The notes: generated by a model from the sequence alone, not told the origin. Positions 16,868 through 25,018 are shown, counted from the first letter of the stretch. The stretch is 64,000 nt of DNA from Methylomonas methanica MC09 (GCF_000214665.1 NC_015572.1:62001-126000), one strand, 5' to 3'. Program-made: numbers and translations.

Positions 16868-18142
16868 TTAGAATTTAATTTTTATAGAAGGATCAAATAT
16901 TGCCACACAGATTACCCAAATAACCATATATGCTACTCCCCAAACGAGAAGGGTCGATGCTATATGCTCTGCATATGCTTTTGCATAATTGACAGCACGT
17001 ATTTCATATAAGCGAAGATTTAATAAAGCATTAGAATTATGTGTGCCATATCGTTTATAAAAAAAATCCAAATGAGCTCTTGATTGTGATGCATGGTTCA
17101 TTTTTCGAAGCTCAAGATAATCATCAATTGCATCTCCTTTTCTGTATTTAGTCCCTTCTTTGCCGCTATCAAGTAATATTGAAAATATTTGTTTTAATTG
17201 AGGAACTATTGCCTTATTAGTTTCTGAGCCACTAGTATATCTAGATGTGAAAGCTCTTATCGCAAATACTATAGAGAATAAAGAAATAATGAGAGGACCT
17301 ATTGCTGCAGTTCGACTAAAAGCATCAAGTGAATCGTTTAGGATAGCTCGGCTAGAAAATGTGGCCAATATTGCAGATATAGCCACATCAATAGTACAAA
17401 GACTATTTAAATTTTGAAGCCAAGAAGAATATTGCTCAGTAAACGATTGCCTCAATTCAATCATTTGTGCATTTCCAGATTGAAATTGACCAATATTTAA
17501 TAGAACTTCACTCCAAGAATCACAGCGTACAAGTCCAACATGATTATGTAACTTAAGTTGATTCCAATCTTCCTTATCGTATTTTGTAGTTTCTATCAAA
17601 ATTGCAGGTATTTTTGCAACAATAGCTGCATTTATATCGCTTATACGATCACCAACCGAGGCAATAACATTATTTGATGTAGAAATGTTTTGCATCTGAG
17701 TTACCTTATAACTAATTTCTGCCACCTTATCGATAGGATCTAATGGTTCTTTATCTTCGTGCATATAAAGAACATAAGAATCTTGTTCTATTCCTATATT
17801 TCTTAGTGAATTGATTGTATCTTCTTTCAAAGAAATGTGTCTGCTTGTTAAAAATGCCAGGTTTATTTTTTGACTTATCAATCCATTTATCGCTTCAACA
17901 CTTCCAGGTATTGCTTTTAATTCAATAGATGAAACTACTTCTTGGTTAGAAAAATCCTCTAAATATTGGCGAGCGGATGGAGAACGCCTATCTCCCAAAA
18001 AGCTAAGTGTTACATCCCGTCTTGTTTCTTCCTCTTTCACTTGAGCCTTGGGAAAATGACGTTTAAATAGTTGATATCTTCTTTCACTTAGGTCTAGAAT
18101 CGAATCGTCAAGATCGATTATTACAACATTATTCTCTGGCAT
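16868..18142 (-). CDS. HAD-like phosphatase fused to a membrane domain
   Basis: The 424-residue protein is the first gene of the AT-rich operon. Residues 1-215 form a HAD-superfamily domain: Asp10-x-Asp12-x-Ser14 (motif I), Thr99-Ser100 in AFLTSRH (II), a conserved Lys near 139 (III) and Gly164-Asp165 with Asp169 (IV). It should be a phosphohydrolase. Residues 245-424 are a different domain: one or two membrane helices (about 279-297, possibly also 250-264), a cytoplasmic helical stretch with KYRKGDAIDDYLELRKM, and a last membrane helix at about 396-416. This layout resembles two-helix SLATT-type effector modules, but the match is by eye and unproven. A candidate promoter lies immediately upstream. 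Confidence 0.72.
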   Translation of the reverse strand: MPENNVVIIDLDDSILDLSERRYQLFKRHFPKAQVKEEETRRDVTLSFLGDRRSPSARQYLEDFSNQEVVSSIELKAIPGSVEAINGLISQKINLAFLTSRHISLKEDTINSLRNIGIEQDSYVLYMHEDKEPLDPIDKVAEISYKVTQMQNISTSNNVIASVGDRISDINAAIVAKIPAILIETTKYDKEDWNQLKLHNHVGLVRCDSWSEVLLNIGQFQSGNAQMIELRQSFTEQYSSWLQNLNSLCTIDVAISAILATFSSRAILNDSLDAFSRTAAIGPLIISLFSIVFAIRAFTSRYTSGSETNKAIVPQLKQIFSILLDSGKEGTKYRKGDAIDDYLELRKMNHASQSRAHLDFFYKRYGTHNSNALLNLRLYEIRAVNYAKAYAEHIASTLLVWGVAYMVIWVICVAIFDPSIKIKF

Positions 18143-18158
18143 AGCTAATTAGGCCCTT

Positions 18159-18188
18159 ATGATAATCGTTCAATAAAAAATTCTACAA
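18159..18188 (-). promoter_or_regulatory. putative promoter of the AT-rich operon
   Basis: On the minus strand TTGTAG (18183-18188) and TATCAT (18159-18164) are 18 bases apart and lie just upstream of the HAD-membrane gene start. The matches to -35 and -10 are partial. In AT-rich DNA such matches arise easily. Confidence 0.3.
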
Positions 18189-18287
18189 TAGTAAAGATAT
18201 TAGGTGTTAGCATCTCGAAAGAAAGGGAATTAGCTCTTTTACAAGCAAGTATAATTTTTTATGTGCCAAAGTTACCTGTTTAAAGAG

Positions 18288-18400
18288 GTCCGTTGGTTGG
18301 GTTGAACAATGTGAAACCCAGCATGACCATTATTCCCGTTCCTGTTCGAATAAAACCGTTGCGACCACCCAATCTTCACTGCAAATCCTAATTCAACCCA
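18288..18400. repeat. GTCCG-TTGGGTTGA...AACCCAGC repeat unit, copy 1
   Basis: The unit begins GTCCGTTGGTTGGGTTGAAC, has an internal AACCCAGC and ends in ATTCAACCCA, so the ends form an inverted repeat. A second unit with the same beginning, middle and end lies at 18519-18597. Such GGGTTGA/TCAACCC units are common small intergenic repeats in environmental bacteria. Confidence 0.55.
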
Positions 18401-18518
18401 ATGATGAAAGATGGAATAAGGCCTTTATACCCCACGAGTAAATCCGTTACATTTTTTTCGCTGAGCAAGATTGACAGTAAAGAAATAAACGCCACTTTTT
18501 GAATGGCTACGAATGTAA

Positions 18519-18597
18519 GGTCCGTAGGCTGAGTGGAGCAGCAGCGATACCCAGCTTTAATGGCTTTAGCTAGGCTTCATTATCATTCAACCCAGAC
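18519..18597. repeat. GTCCG-type repeat unit, copy 2
   Basis: Starts GTCCGTAGGCTGAGTGGAGC, carries TACCCAGC and ends ATTCAACCCA. It matches copy 1 in order and orientation but is more diverged and shorter. Confidence 0.5.
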
Positions 18598-18786
18598 TAC
18601 TTCTGCAAACTCAACATCCGCTTATCGTCAATTTGACGACATTAATAAAACTGGAGCGACTGTCGCTTTTGGGTCGGGTGCCGACTTTTGTTGACGGAAG
18701 CATTCGCCCAGTTTCAGGCAATCAATAGCTTGTTCCGTGACTAACCATTTAGTCATTTCATAAATGTTGAGAACTGACACGTCCCA

Positions 18787-19200
18787 TCACTGAGGATATT
18801 CCGGATAACGCGGCAAACTGTCGCCGTCGCAGGACCAGTTGGCGCGCGAATCCCAAAAAATACGCGCTTGTGGTTCGATTGGTGCCGGGTCGTCCAGGGA
18901 GCCGGCCGGAATCATGACGCCGTCGATTTCCGGAACAAAGCGGGCTACCGCGCTGCCGCATTCGCTGCAAAACTGCCGGGTAAAACGTTGGGCTTCCGGC
19001 ACTTTAAATCGCTTCAACAGCGATTCGCCGTGGGTAAAGATTAGCGTAGCGTTCGATAGGAATAAATTGCTGGCGTGGCCGGTGCCGGACGATTTTCGGC
19101 AGCGCGCGCAATGGCAGTGGTAAAACCGTTGCGGGTCGCCGCTGGCTTGATATCGCACGGCGCCGCACAGGCAGCCGCCTTTTAAGGTTATTTCCGACAT
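18787..19200 (-). CDS. GFA family protein (glutathione-dependent formaldehyde-activating-type zinc protein)
   Basis: The 137-residue protein shows the GFA/CENP-V zinc-binding pattern: GGCLCGAVRY near the N-terminus, CHCARCRK about residues 31-38 and CSECGSAVAR in the middle. Members include the enzyme that speeds addition of formaldehyde to glutathione, but many are uncharacterised, so the reaction is not certain. In a methylotroph a formaldehyde-related role is attractive. I chose the ATG at 19200 because AGGAG lies just upstream and GFA proteins start this way; the frame is open 43 codons further. A decayed paralogue is at 8698-8830. It lies 44 bases downstream of the SDR gene, in the same direction. 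Confidence 0.88.
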   Translation of the reverse strand: MSEITLKGGCLCGAVRYQASGDPQRFYHCHCARCRKSSGTGHASNLFLSNATLIFTHGESLLKRFKVPEAQRFTRQFCSECGSAVARFVPEIDGVMIPAGSLDDPAPIEPQARIFWDSRANWSCDGDSLPRYPEYPQ

Positions 19201-19244
19201 GGTATCTCCTATATGTTTAAAACGGCCCGGGCGGATTCCCGGTC

Positions 19245-20036
19245 TTAAAATGCGCTTTTGATTACGCCGCCGTCGACCCGCAACGCCGCGCCGGTGGTAG
19301 CAGAAGCCAGTGGGCTGGCCAGGTAGCAAACCAGCGACGCCACTTCGTCGGTAGTCGCAAAGCGTTTGATCAGCGACGTGGGGCGGACTTTTTCAAAGAA
19401 CTGCTGCTCGAATTCCGCTAAGGTCGAACCTTGTTGCGCTGCTAGCTCATTGACGAAATCGCCGACTCCGCGCGAACGGGTCGGGCCGGGCAGTACCGAA
19501 TTCACGGTAATGCCGGTGCCGGCCACATGCTCGGCCAAGCCTCTGGCCACGGCAATTTGCGCGGCTTTGCTCATGCCGTAATGAATCATTTCCGCGGGAA
19601 TCTGCACACCGCTTTCGCTGGAGATGAAGATAATCCGCCCCCAATCGCGTTGCTGCATAGCCGGCAGATACAGCCGCGCCAAGCGTACGCCGCTGAGAAC
19701 GTTGACCTCAAACAAGCGCCGCCAATCCTCGTCCGGGATCTCTTCGAACGCAACCGGTTCGAATATGCCCAGATTGTTGATTAGGATATCCACGCTCGGG
19801 TGCGCGGCGAACAGCTCGGATGCCGCGCTCTCCAGCGACAAGTCTCCGGCAAAGCCTGCTAATTCGCCAACCGCGATAGGCTTTAACTCGTCGATTGCGC
19901 GCCGCACCGAATCGGTCGAACGCCCGTTCACGATAACCTTTGCCCCTTCCTGAACCAGTGCCTTTGCAATTGCAAAACCGATTCCGGCAGTACTGCCGGA
20001 AACCAAAGCTGTTTTACCGTTTAATTTAAGGTCCAT
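19245..20036 (-). CDS. SDR family oxidoreductase
   Basis: The 263-residue protein is a classical short-chain dehydrogenase/reductase. The Rossmann cofactor motif is SGSTAGIGFAIA (about 14-25) and the NNAG-type motif is NNLG. The catalytic set is Ser in FISSESG and Tyr-x-x-x-Lys in IHYGMSK. The final DGG segment after TTGAALRV is also typical. An Asn-Gly-Arg after the second strand suggests NADP preference, as inference. It reduces or oxidises a small carbonyl or alcohol; the substrate is unknown. It precedes the GFA gene and follows an old-yellow-enzyme gene, all on the minus strand, forming a probable redox or detoxification cluster. Confidence 0.93.
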   Translation of the reverse strand: MDLKLNGKTALVSGSTAGIGFAIAKALVQEGAKVIVNGRSTDSVRRAIDELKPIAVGELAGFAGDLSLESAASELFAAHPSVDILINNLGIFEPVAFEEIPDEDWRRLFEVNVLSGVRLARLYLPAMQQRDWGRIIFISSESGVQIPAEMIHYGMSKAAQIAVARGLAEHVAGTGITVNSVLPGPTRSRGVGDFVNELAAQQGSTLAEFEQQFFEKVRPTSLIKRFATTDEVASLVCYLASPLASATTGAALRVDGGVIKSAF

Positions 20037-20121
20037 GTTACCTCCGTGCCGTTGATGAGCCCTAGTCTAACGTTACTTTACAAAAACAAGAAAGCATACG
20101 GCATTCAACCGCCGGCCAGTT

Positions 20122-21204
20122 TTACAGACACGGAAAGTCGATATAGCCCGTCGCACCGGTCGGCGAATACCAGTCCTTCATGTCCGCGAGCGGATTTAAC
20201 TCGGCATCGCGGGCAAAGCGTTCGACCAGATCGGGATTACTGATGAACGGCCGCCCGAAGGCGATCAAATCGGCATTGCCGGATGCAATGGCGGCTTCGG
20301 CGCAGCTTTGCTCGTAACCGCAGTTGCCCATCAGCGGGCCGTGAAATAGCTGCCGGAACTCGGCCAAACCCATCGGCTCGCCCAGTTCGTGGAAGCCGAA
20401 AGCCAGTCCGTCCATCACATGCAGATAAGCTAAATCCAGGCGATCCAACTGTCGCGCCACATAACTGAATTGTTCGCGGTAATCGCTTGAGCCCATGTCG
20501 TTGAACACACCGTTGGGCGATAACCGCACCCCGATACACTGCGACGGCCACACCGAGCACACGGCCTCAATCACTTCGCCCAGCAGGCGGTAACGATTTG
20601 CGGTGCTGCCGCCGTAACGGTCGCTGCGCTGATTGGTTTTGGACTGCAGAAACTGGTCCAGTAGGTAGCCGTTGGCGGCGTGTATTTCCACGCCGTCGAA
20701 TCCGGCGTGTTTTGCTCGCTCGGCTGCGCGACGGTAGTCTTCCACAATGCCGGGAATTTCGGCGGTTTCCAAGGCGCGCGGAGTTTCGTAGGCTTCCTTG
20801 CCGTTCGGCGTATGAATATAGTCGCCGTTAATGGCAATTGCCGAAGGCGCCACCGCTGGTTCGCCGCCGTGAAAACTGCAGTGCGACGCCCGGCCGCAAT
20901 GCCAAAGCTGCAGGAAAATAGCGCCGCCTTTGGCATGTACCGCATCGGTCACTTGGCGCCAGGCTTGCGCCATCTCATCGGTATAGACGCCGGGCGATTC
21001 ATTCCAGCCGTTGGCTTGTTCGGAAATGGTGGTGGCTTCGGTGATGATCAGTCCGGCGGAGGCTCTTTGGCTGTAATATTCGGCCATCATGGCATTGGCC
21101 AGCCGTTCCTTCCCGGCCCGTGACCGCGTCATCGGCGCCAGTACCACGCGGTTTCTGAGTTCCAGATCATGCAGGGTATAGGGTGATAAAAGGGCTTTGC
21201 TCAT
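20122..21204 (-). CDS. alkene reductase, old yellow enzyme family
   Basis: The 360-residue protein is an FMN-dependent ene-reductase of the OYE/NemA type, which reduces activated C=C bonds or nitro compounds with NAD(P)H. It has the full TIM-barrel signature: VLAPMTRSRAG near the start, LQLWHCGRAS, the substrate-binding His and Asn in EIHAANGYLLDQFLQ, and the RSDRYGGS segment. FGRPFISNPDLVER near the C-terminus closes the phosphate-binding end. Length is normal. It is the first gene of the OYE-SDR-GFA series, with 85 bases before the SDR gene. Confidence 0.94.
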   Translation of the reverse strand: MSKALLSPYTLHDLELRNRVVLAPMTRSRAGKERLANAMMAEYYSQRASAGLIITEATTISEQANGWNESPGVYTDEMAQAWRQVTDAVHAKGGAIFLQLWHCGRASHCSFHGGEPAVAPSAIAINGDYIHTPNGKEAYETPRALETAEIPGIVEDYRRAAERAKHAGFDGVEIHAANGYLLDQFLQSKTNQRSDRYGGSTANRYRLLGEVIEAVCSVWPSQCIGVRLSPNGVFNDMGSSDYREQFSYVARQLDRLDLAYLHVMDGLAFGFHELGEPMGLAEFRQLFHGPLMGNCGYEQSCAEAAIASGNADLIAFGRPFISNPDLVERFARDAELNPLADMKDWYSPTGATGYIDFPCL

Positions 21205-21334
21205 GTTGCCGCCTCCTGTGCGGGTTGTTTTGCTTGCCGATTATCGGGGATTCGATTATCGGATCAGGTATGTAGTAAAATCAAATTGGACCGTCGTAGA
21301 TACGCAGCGCCTTTCATTTGACTATTGTGTCGAC

Positions 21335-22147
21335 TCAATCTTCTAAATTCCTTACAAAGGTATAATTGCCGGCACTTTTTTTCATCTTATATAAAGCTGC
21401 CGGGCGGCCGCCTTCCGAGCGTTTTTCGCCGGTGTCTATCAGTAACTCGGCTTGTTCGATACGGCGGCGGAAGGATTTTTTCTGCAAGCCTTTGCCGATC
21501 AACGCTTCATGCAATGCCTGTAATTCCGGCAGGGTGAAGGTTTCCTCCAACGCGTAGGCCGGTACGATGGAATACAGCGCTTTTTGCCGCAAACGCTCGC
21601 GGGCCAGACTTATGATGGCTTGATGATCGAAAGCCAAATCCATTTCCGCAACCGTATCCAGTGCCAACCACTGGGCATCGGCGACTGTGGCGACATGCGC
21701 ATAGCATGCCTGAAAAGCCATTAATGCCGTATAGGCAATCGTCACCGACCAGCCACGCTTGTCGCGTTGGGCATTCCCGATCGTTTGCAGTTGCTCCAGG
21801 TAAGGTGGTTCGATGCCGGTTTTTTCTTGCAGCTTGCGCAGAACCGTATCTTCCAGGGTTATATCCCGAATCAAATCGACAAAACCGCCCGGCAAGCCCC
21901 ATTTGCCCAATTCAGGGTGGTTGGAACGCTGCACCAGCAAGACCTTCAAGCATGCCTCGTGATAGGTAAAGAGCACCGCATCGACCGTGAGTAGCGGGCT
22001 GTCGTATTGGCGTTTGTCGTAGTCGGCTAAAAACTGTTTTTCGTCCATTGTCTCGGTCTGTTTTTGCAGCAAATAGGTTGGCGTTTTAGGAGCTGATGCA
22101 TATTGTCTCAATGTTTGTGTCTTTTTGTCACTTAAAAAGCTTGACAT
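21335..22147 (-). CDS. NrtR-like transcriptional regulator (Nudix plus winged helix)
   Basis: The 270-residue protein has a Nudix domain (about 50-185) and a C-terminal winged-helix domain (about 190-262, including KKSFRRRIEQAELL and GGRPAALYKM). This is the architecture of NrtR, a regulator of NAD metabolism that binds ADP-ribose-type ligands. The Nudix box is degenerate: the usual R-E-h-x-E-E-x-G reads RKLQEKTG, so hydrolysis is probably lost, as in other NrtR proteins. It is transcribed away from an SPFH gene and an NAD-kinase-like gene. Three copies of TTAAGTGNC in and beside the intergenic region could be its operator. The first 33 residues may not be translated, because an ATG at 22048 is also possible. 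Confidence 0.85.
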   Translation of the reverse strand: MSSFLSDKKTQTLRQYASAPKTPTYLLQKQTETMDEKQFLADYDKRQYDSPLLTVDAVLFTYHEACLKVLLVQRSNHPELGKWGLPGGFVDLIRDITLEDTVLRKLQEKTGIEPPYLEQLQTIGNAQRDKRGWSVTIAYTALMAFQACYAHVATVADAQWLALDTVAEMDLAFDHQAIISLARERLRQKALYSIVPAYALEETFTLPELQALHEALIGKGLQKKSFRRRIEQAELLIDTGEKRSEGGRPAALYKMKKSAGNYTFVRNLED

Positions 22148-22182
22148 TAAGTGTCCTTAGGATACTATTTAGCTTAAGTGAC
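22127..22182. promoter_or_regulatory. candidate operator: three TTAAGTGNC motifs
   Basis: TTAAGTGTC (22147-22155) and TTAAGTGAC (22174-22182) are direct repeats 27 bases apart, and the inverted form GTCACTTAA is at 22127-22135. They cover the start of the NrtR-like gene and the promoter region of the divergent SPFH operon. Assignment to this regulator is inference. Confidence 0.45.
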
Positions 22183-22208
22183 TTTTCGACACCAATAGGA
22201 GCAATATC

Positions 22209-23234
22209 ATGTTAGGCATACAATATTTCAAAGCGGATTCCTCAACCTTTGTGATTAAAACCGTCAATGGCAGGGTGCGTAAGACAGGCAAAGGCCTTAG
22301 TTTTTTTTATAACGTCGCCACCGCCTCAATCGTGGCAGTACCGGTCAGCGCGCAGGAAGCACCGTTTATCTTCAAACTGTTGACGGCGGACTTTCAATCG
22401 GTAACCGTGCAGGGCCAAGTCACCTACCGAGTGGCGGAGCCGGAAAAAATGGCCGAGATGTTGAATTACAGCTTAAAAAACGACGGCTCAAGCTATGTAT
22501 CGGAAGACCCGTTAAAACTGTCGGACCGGGTGATTCGTATCGTACAATCGATCGTGCAGAATAAGGTGCAAACCGCCGGTTTGCGCGAGGCGTTGAAACT
22601 TGGGCAAAGCCTGGTGGCTCTGCTGAAAGCGCAATTGCAGGAAGATTCTCCGCTGACCGCACTGGGTATCGTGTTGCTGGATGTTTCGATCAGCGCCGTG
22701 CAACCCACGCCGGAAACCGCCCGTGCGCTGGAAGCGGAAGCCAGGGAAGCCATATTGAAGGAAGCCGATGACGCGATTTACGACCGTCGCAAATCCGCGG
22801 TGGAGCAGGAGCGCACCATCAAGGAAGCGGAATTGCAAACCGAATTGTCTGTACAGCAAAAAGAACAGGAGATCGAGGAGTCGCGCATACTGAACGAGCG
22901 CACCCTGCAGCGCGGTAAAGTGGAAACCGAGCGTGAACGCTTGCAGGCCGAGATTGCCGCCGAAACCCAACGTAAGGAATTTGTGACATTGAATAGCGAA
23001 AACAGCCGCCAGCAGGCCGATGCGGAAGCTTACGCGATTACCGAACGCATGAAAGCGTTCAGGGAATTGCCGGTGGAAAATCTCAAAGCCATGGCGCTAA
23101 CAAAAATGGAGCCCGAGCAACTGATGGCCATGGCGTTCGAATCCTTGGCGCAAAACGCCGGCAAGATCGGCGAATTGAACATCACTCCGGATTTGTTCGG
23201 TCAAATAATGAAAAAAGCGGTGCGGACGTCATGA
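22209..23234 (+). CDS. SPFH/Band 7-type protein
   Basis: The 341-residue protein has an SPFH-like domain (about 10-175: a beta-rich part with SVTVQGQVTYRV, then a helix with LREALKLGQSL). A long charged coiled coil follows (about 185-275, rich in Glu, Gln and Arg), with a short C-terminal tail. SPFH proteins form large rings or membrane platforms; here the N-terminus lacks a clear membrane helix, so peripheral or soluble assembly is possible. AATAGGAGC precedes the ATG. The stop overlaps the NAD-kinase-like gene start (ATGA), which makes an operon very likely. Control by the divergent NrtR-like regulator is plausible. Confidence 0.83.
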   Translation: MLGIQYFKADSSTFVIKTVNGRVRKTGKGLSFFYNVATASIVAVPVSAQEAPFIFKLLTADFQSVTVQGQVTYRVAEPEKMAEMLNYSLKNDGSSYVSEDPLKLSDRVIRIVQSIVQNKVQTAGLREALKLGQSLVALLKAQLQEDSPLTALGIVLLDVSISAVQPTPETARALEAEAREAILKEADDAIYDRRKSAVEQERTIKEAELQTELSVQQKEQEIEESRILNERTLQRGKVETERERLQAEIAAETQRKEFVTLNSENSRQQADAEAYAITERMKAFRELPVENLKAMALTKMEPEQLMAMAFESLAQNAGKIGELNITPDLFGQIMKKAVRTS

Positions 23235-24154
23235 GCGAAAAGTATCAATACCGCTTCGTTCTGGTGACGCGCAAAACCCGCCTGCAGGAATTGATCGAAC
23301 GTTTCAATACCTGGCCGCAGGCCAAGTTTTATTTGGAACACAATCAGGTCGATGCTCAGGACTACCTGGATGAACACGATCTCTACCAACGCCGTTTGCA
23401 GGAGGCGGAGCGGATCTTGAAACCCCTGGGCCGTTTTCAGCTGCTGGAACGCCGCCTGTTGCCCAATTACCAGTTTGCTCCGACCGATATTGTGGTCACC
23501 ATCGGTCAGGACGGCTTGGTGGCCAATACCTTGAAATATCTCGACGGCCAACCGGTGATTGCTATCAATCCGGATCCCGGCCGCTGGGACGGCAAACTGC
23601 TACCGTTTGAAATCGGCGATTTGCAGAAGGCCGTGACCCAGACCATGGCCGGCAAGTCAGCCTGCAAAACCATTACCTTTGCCGAAGCCAAAACCAACGA
23701 CGGCCAGCGCATGCTGGCGGTGAACGATTTATTCATCGGTCCGAAAAGCCATACTTCGGCTCGCTACAGCCTGTCTTGGAACGGCCGCGAGGAAAATCAA
23801 TCGTCGTCCGGCATCATCGTCTCCACCGGGTTCGGCTCGACCGGCTGGTTTCAATCCATCCTGGCCGGCGCATTGGGGGTTGCCGGCAGCGATAGTCATC
23901 CGCTCAAAGAGGGCTTTGCCTGGCACGAACAACGCCTGCAATTCAGCGTGCGGGAACCGTTTCCCAGCCACACTACCGGCACCGATTTGGTGTTCGGCGC
24001 CATTACGCCGGGAACGCCGTTACGGCTGGAATCGCAAATGCCGGAAAACGGCGTCATCTTCTCGGACGGTATCGAAGCCGACTATTTAGCCTTTAATTCC
24101 GGTACCGTAGCGACGATTAATTTGGCGGCAACCCAAGGACAGTTGATTGTTTAA
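23231..24154 (+). CDS. NAD(+) kinase-like protein with altered active-site motif
   Basis: The 307-residue protein follows the NAD kinase pattern. VVTIGQDGLVANTLKYL corresponds to the GGDG loop, PVIAINPDP to the next strand, VNDLFIG to the NE/ND motif, and SSGIIVSTGFGSTGW to the conserved STPTGSTAY loop. The first Gly of GGDG is replaced by Gln (GQDG), while the Asp is kept. The family phosphorylates NAD to NADP; here activity or substrate may differ. It is longer than typical at the N-terminus, with a helical 75-residue extension. Coupled translation with the SPFH gene and a divergent NAD-type regulator support a role in NAD metabolism or sensing. Confidence 0.8.
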   Translation: MSEKYQYRFVLVTRKTRLQELIERFNTWPQAKFYLEHNQVDAQDYLDEHDLYQRRLQEAERILKPLGRFQLLERRLLPNYQFAPTDIVVTIGQDGLVANTLKYLDGQPVIAINPDPGRWDGKLLPFEIGDLQKAVTQTMAGKSACKTITFAEAKTNDGQRMLAVNDLFIGPKSHTSARYSLSWNGREENQSSSGIIVSTGFGSTGWFQSILAGALGVAGSDSHPLKEGFAWHEQRLQFSVREPFPSHTTGTDLVFGAITPGTPLRLESQMPENGVIFSDGIEADYLAFNSGTVATINLAATQGQLIV

Positions 24155-24159
24155 AATCG

Positions 24160-24798
24160 CTAATCAGTTTTGTCGCGACTGATTGGGCTTTGGCTGACAG
24201 ATGGCATAATCTTATCGGCGTATTCGTCGAATAGGTTCAGCAAGTGCTGTGCCGGCGAAACCGCCGTATCGGCGTGAACGATTAACTCCATTCGGCAAAC
24301 ATTGCCCTCATAATGGCTGACCGCGCCGAGTCTGCTTAGCCAAGCGGCCATAAGCTGGTTTTCCGGCAACACGAAGCCGCGCAGAATTTGCACACCTTTA
24401 AGACAGGCCATTCTGTAAAGCACCGCCAGCAACAGGCCGCCGATACCCCGGTGTTGATAACGATCGATGACGGTTACCGCGAATTCGGCAATCTCGGGTT
24501 GATTAGGCAGCTTGATAAAGCGGGCGATGCCCACCCCTGGATGCTCTGGCTGATTGCGGGCCAGCGCAATCCAAGCCACATGGTCATGCTGGTCGACCGC
24601 CGTGAAATAGTGCAATTGTTCATCCGTCAGCCGAGAAATGTACGAGAAAAAGCGCAGATAACGCGAGCGCGAGGATAAGGCGGACATGCCGTCTTGCACG
24701 ATTTTCCAGTCCTCCTGCCTGACCGGCCTGAAATCGAACCACTCGCCGTCCAATGGCAGGCTGAAGCCGTTGAGGTTATCGAAGTATTCCCGCGGCAT
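24160..24798 (-). CDS. GNAT family N-acetyltransferase
   Basis: About 212 residues with a GNAT domain. The acetyl-CoA-binding motif is VIDRYQHRGIGGLLLAVLY, which contains the Q/R-x-x-G-x-G/A signature. The acceptor is unknown. Similar domains are found fused to acyl-CoA synthetases and as free protein acetyltransferases. I chose the ATG at 24798 over the TTG at 24882 given by the longest frame, because the longer version would overlap a convincing small membrane-protein gene. GGAG lies upstream, though at a longish distance. The last codons converge on the NAD-kinase-like gene, and a small hairpin (AATCAGT 24162-24168, ACTGATT 24178-24184) lies over its end. Confidence 0.82.
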   Translation of the reverse strand: MPREYFDNLNGFSLPLDGEWFDFRPVRQEDWKIVQDGMSALSSRSRYLRFFSYISRLTDEQLHYFTAVDQHDHVAWIALARNQPEHPGVGIARFIKLPNQPEIAEFAVTVIDRYQHRGIGGLLLAVLYRMACLKGVQILRGFVLPENQLMAAWLSRLGAVSHYEGNVCRMELIVHADTAVSPAQHLLNLFDEYADKIMPSVSQSPISRDKTD

Positions 24799-24827
24799 GA
24801 GTGTATGCTTGCTCCGAAGCGCCGAGA

Positions 24828-24995
24828 TCAGGAGTTGCCATCGGCGGACGGGTGCTTGATAATCAGTCGTATCCAGAACCAAGTCTCGAAAATCGCGCCT
24901 ATGACGAAGGCAAGATTACCGGCACCGGAATAGCCGGCCAGATAACACGTCAGGGCAATCAGTAAAAGCGTAACGGTGAAGATGTGATGTTTCAT
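24828..24995 (-). CDS. small membrane protein (55 residues)
   Basis: A short frame begins at ATG 24995 with GAGG just upstream and ends with TGA at 24828. It encodes a protein starting MKHHIFTVTLLLIALTCY. Two hydrophobic helices are evident (about 5-22 and 26-45, GAGNLAFVIGAIFETWFWI), followed by a short charged tail. It lies between the two GNAT genes on the same strand and would be co-transcribed. No family is named with confidence. Good ribosome site and typical small-membrane-protein composition make it likely real. Confidence 0.6.
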   Translation of the reverse strand: MKHHIFTVTLLLIALTCYLAGYSGAGNLAFVIGAIFETWFWIRLIIKHPSADGNS

Positions 24996-25018
24996 ATCCT
25001 CGTTCTTCTAGTTTTGTA

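Larger units (their letters stand above)
18189..18786. other. intergenic region with dispersed repeats and a short ORF
   Basis: This is the right flank of the AT-rich operon. It contains two related repeat units listed separately. A minus-strand frame at 18628-18780 (GTG start, 50 residues, beginning MSVLNIYEMTKWLVTEQ) follows the GFA gene by seven bases. It reads like protein but is not recognised and may be a gene remnant. Nothing else was found. Confidence 0.45.

Noticed and set aside
14543..18142. Assignment of the AT-rich operon to CBASS or a prokaryotic viperin system
   Set aside because: The nucleotidyltransferase is not an obvious CD-NTase, the radical SAM motif is not viperin-like, and no nucleotide kinase or known cap gene is present.
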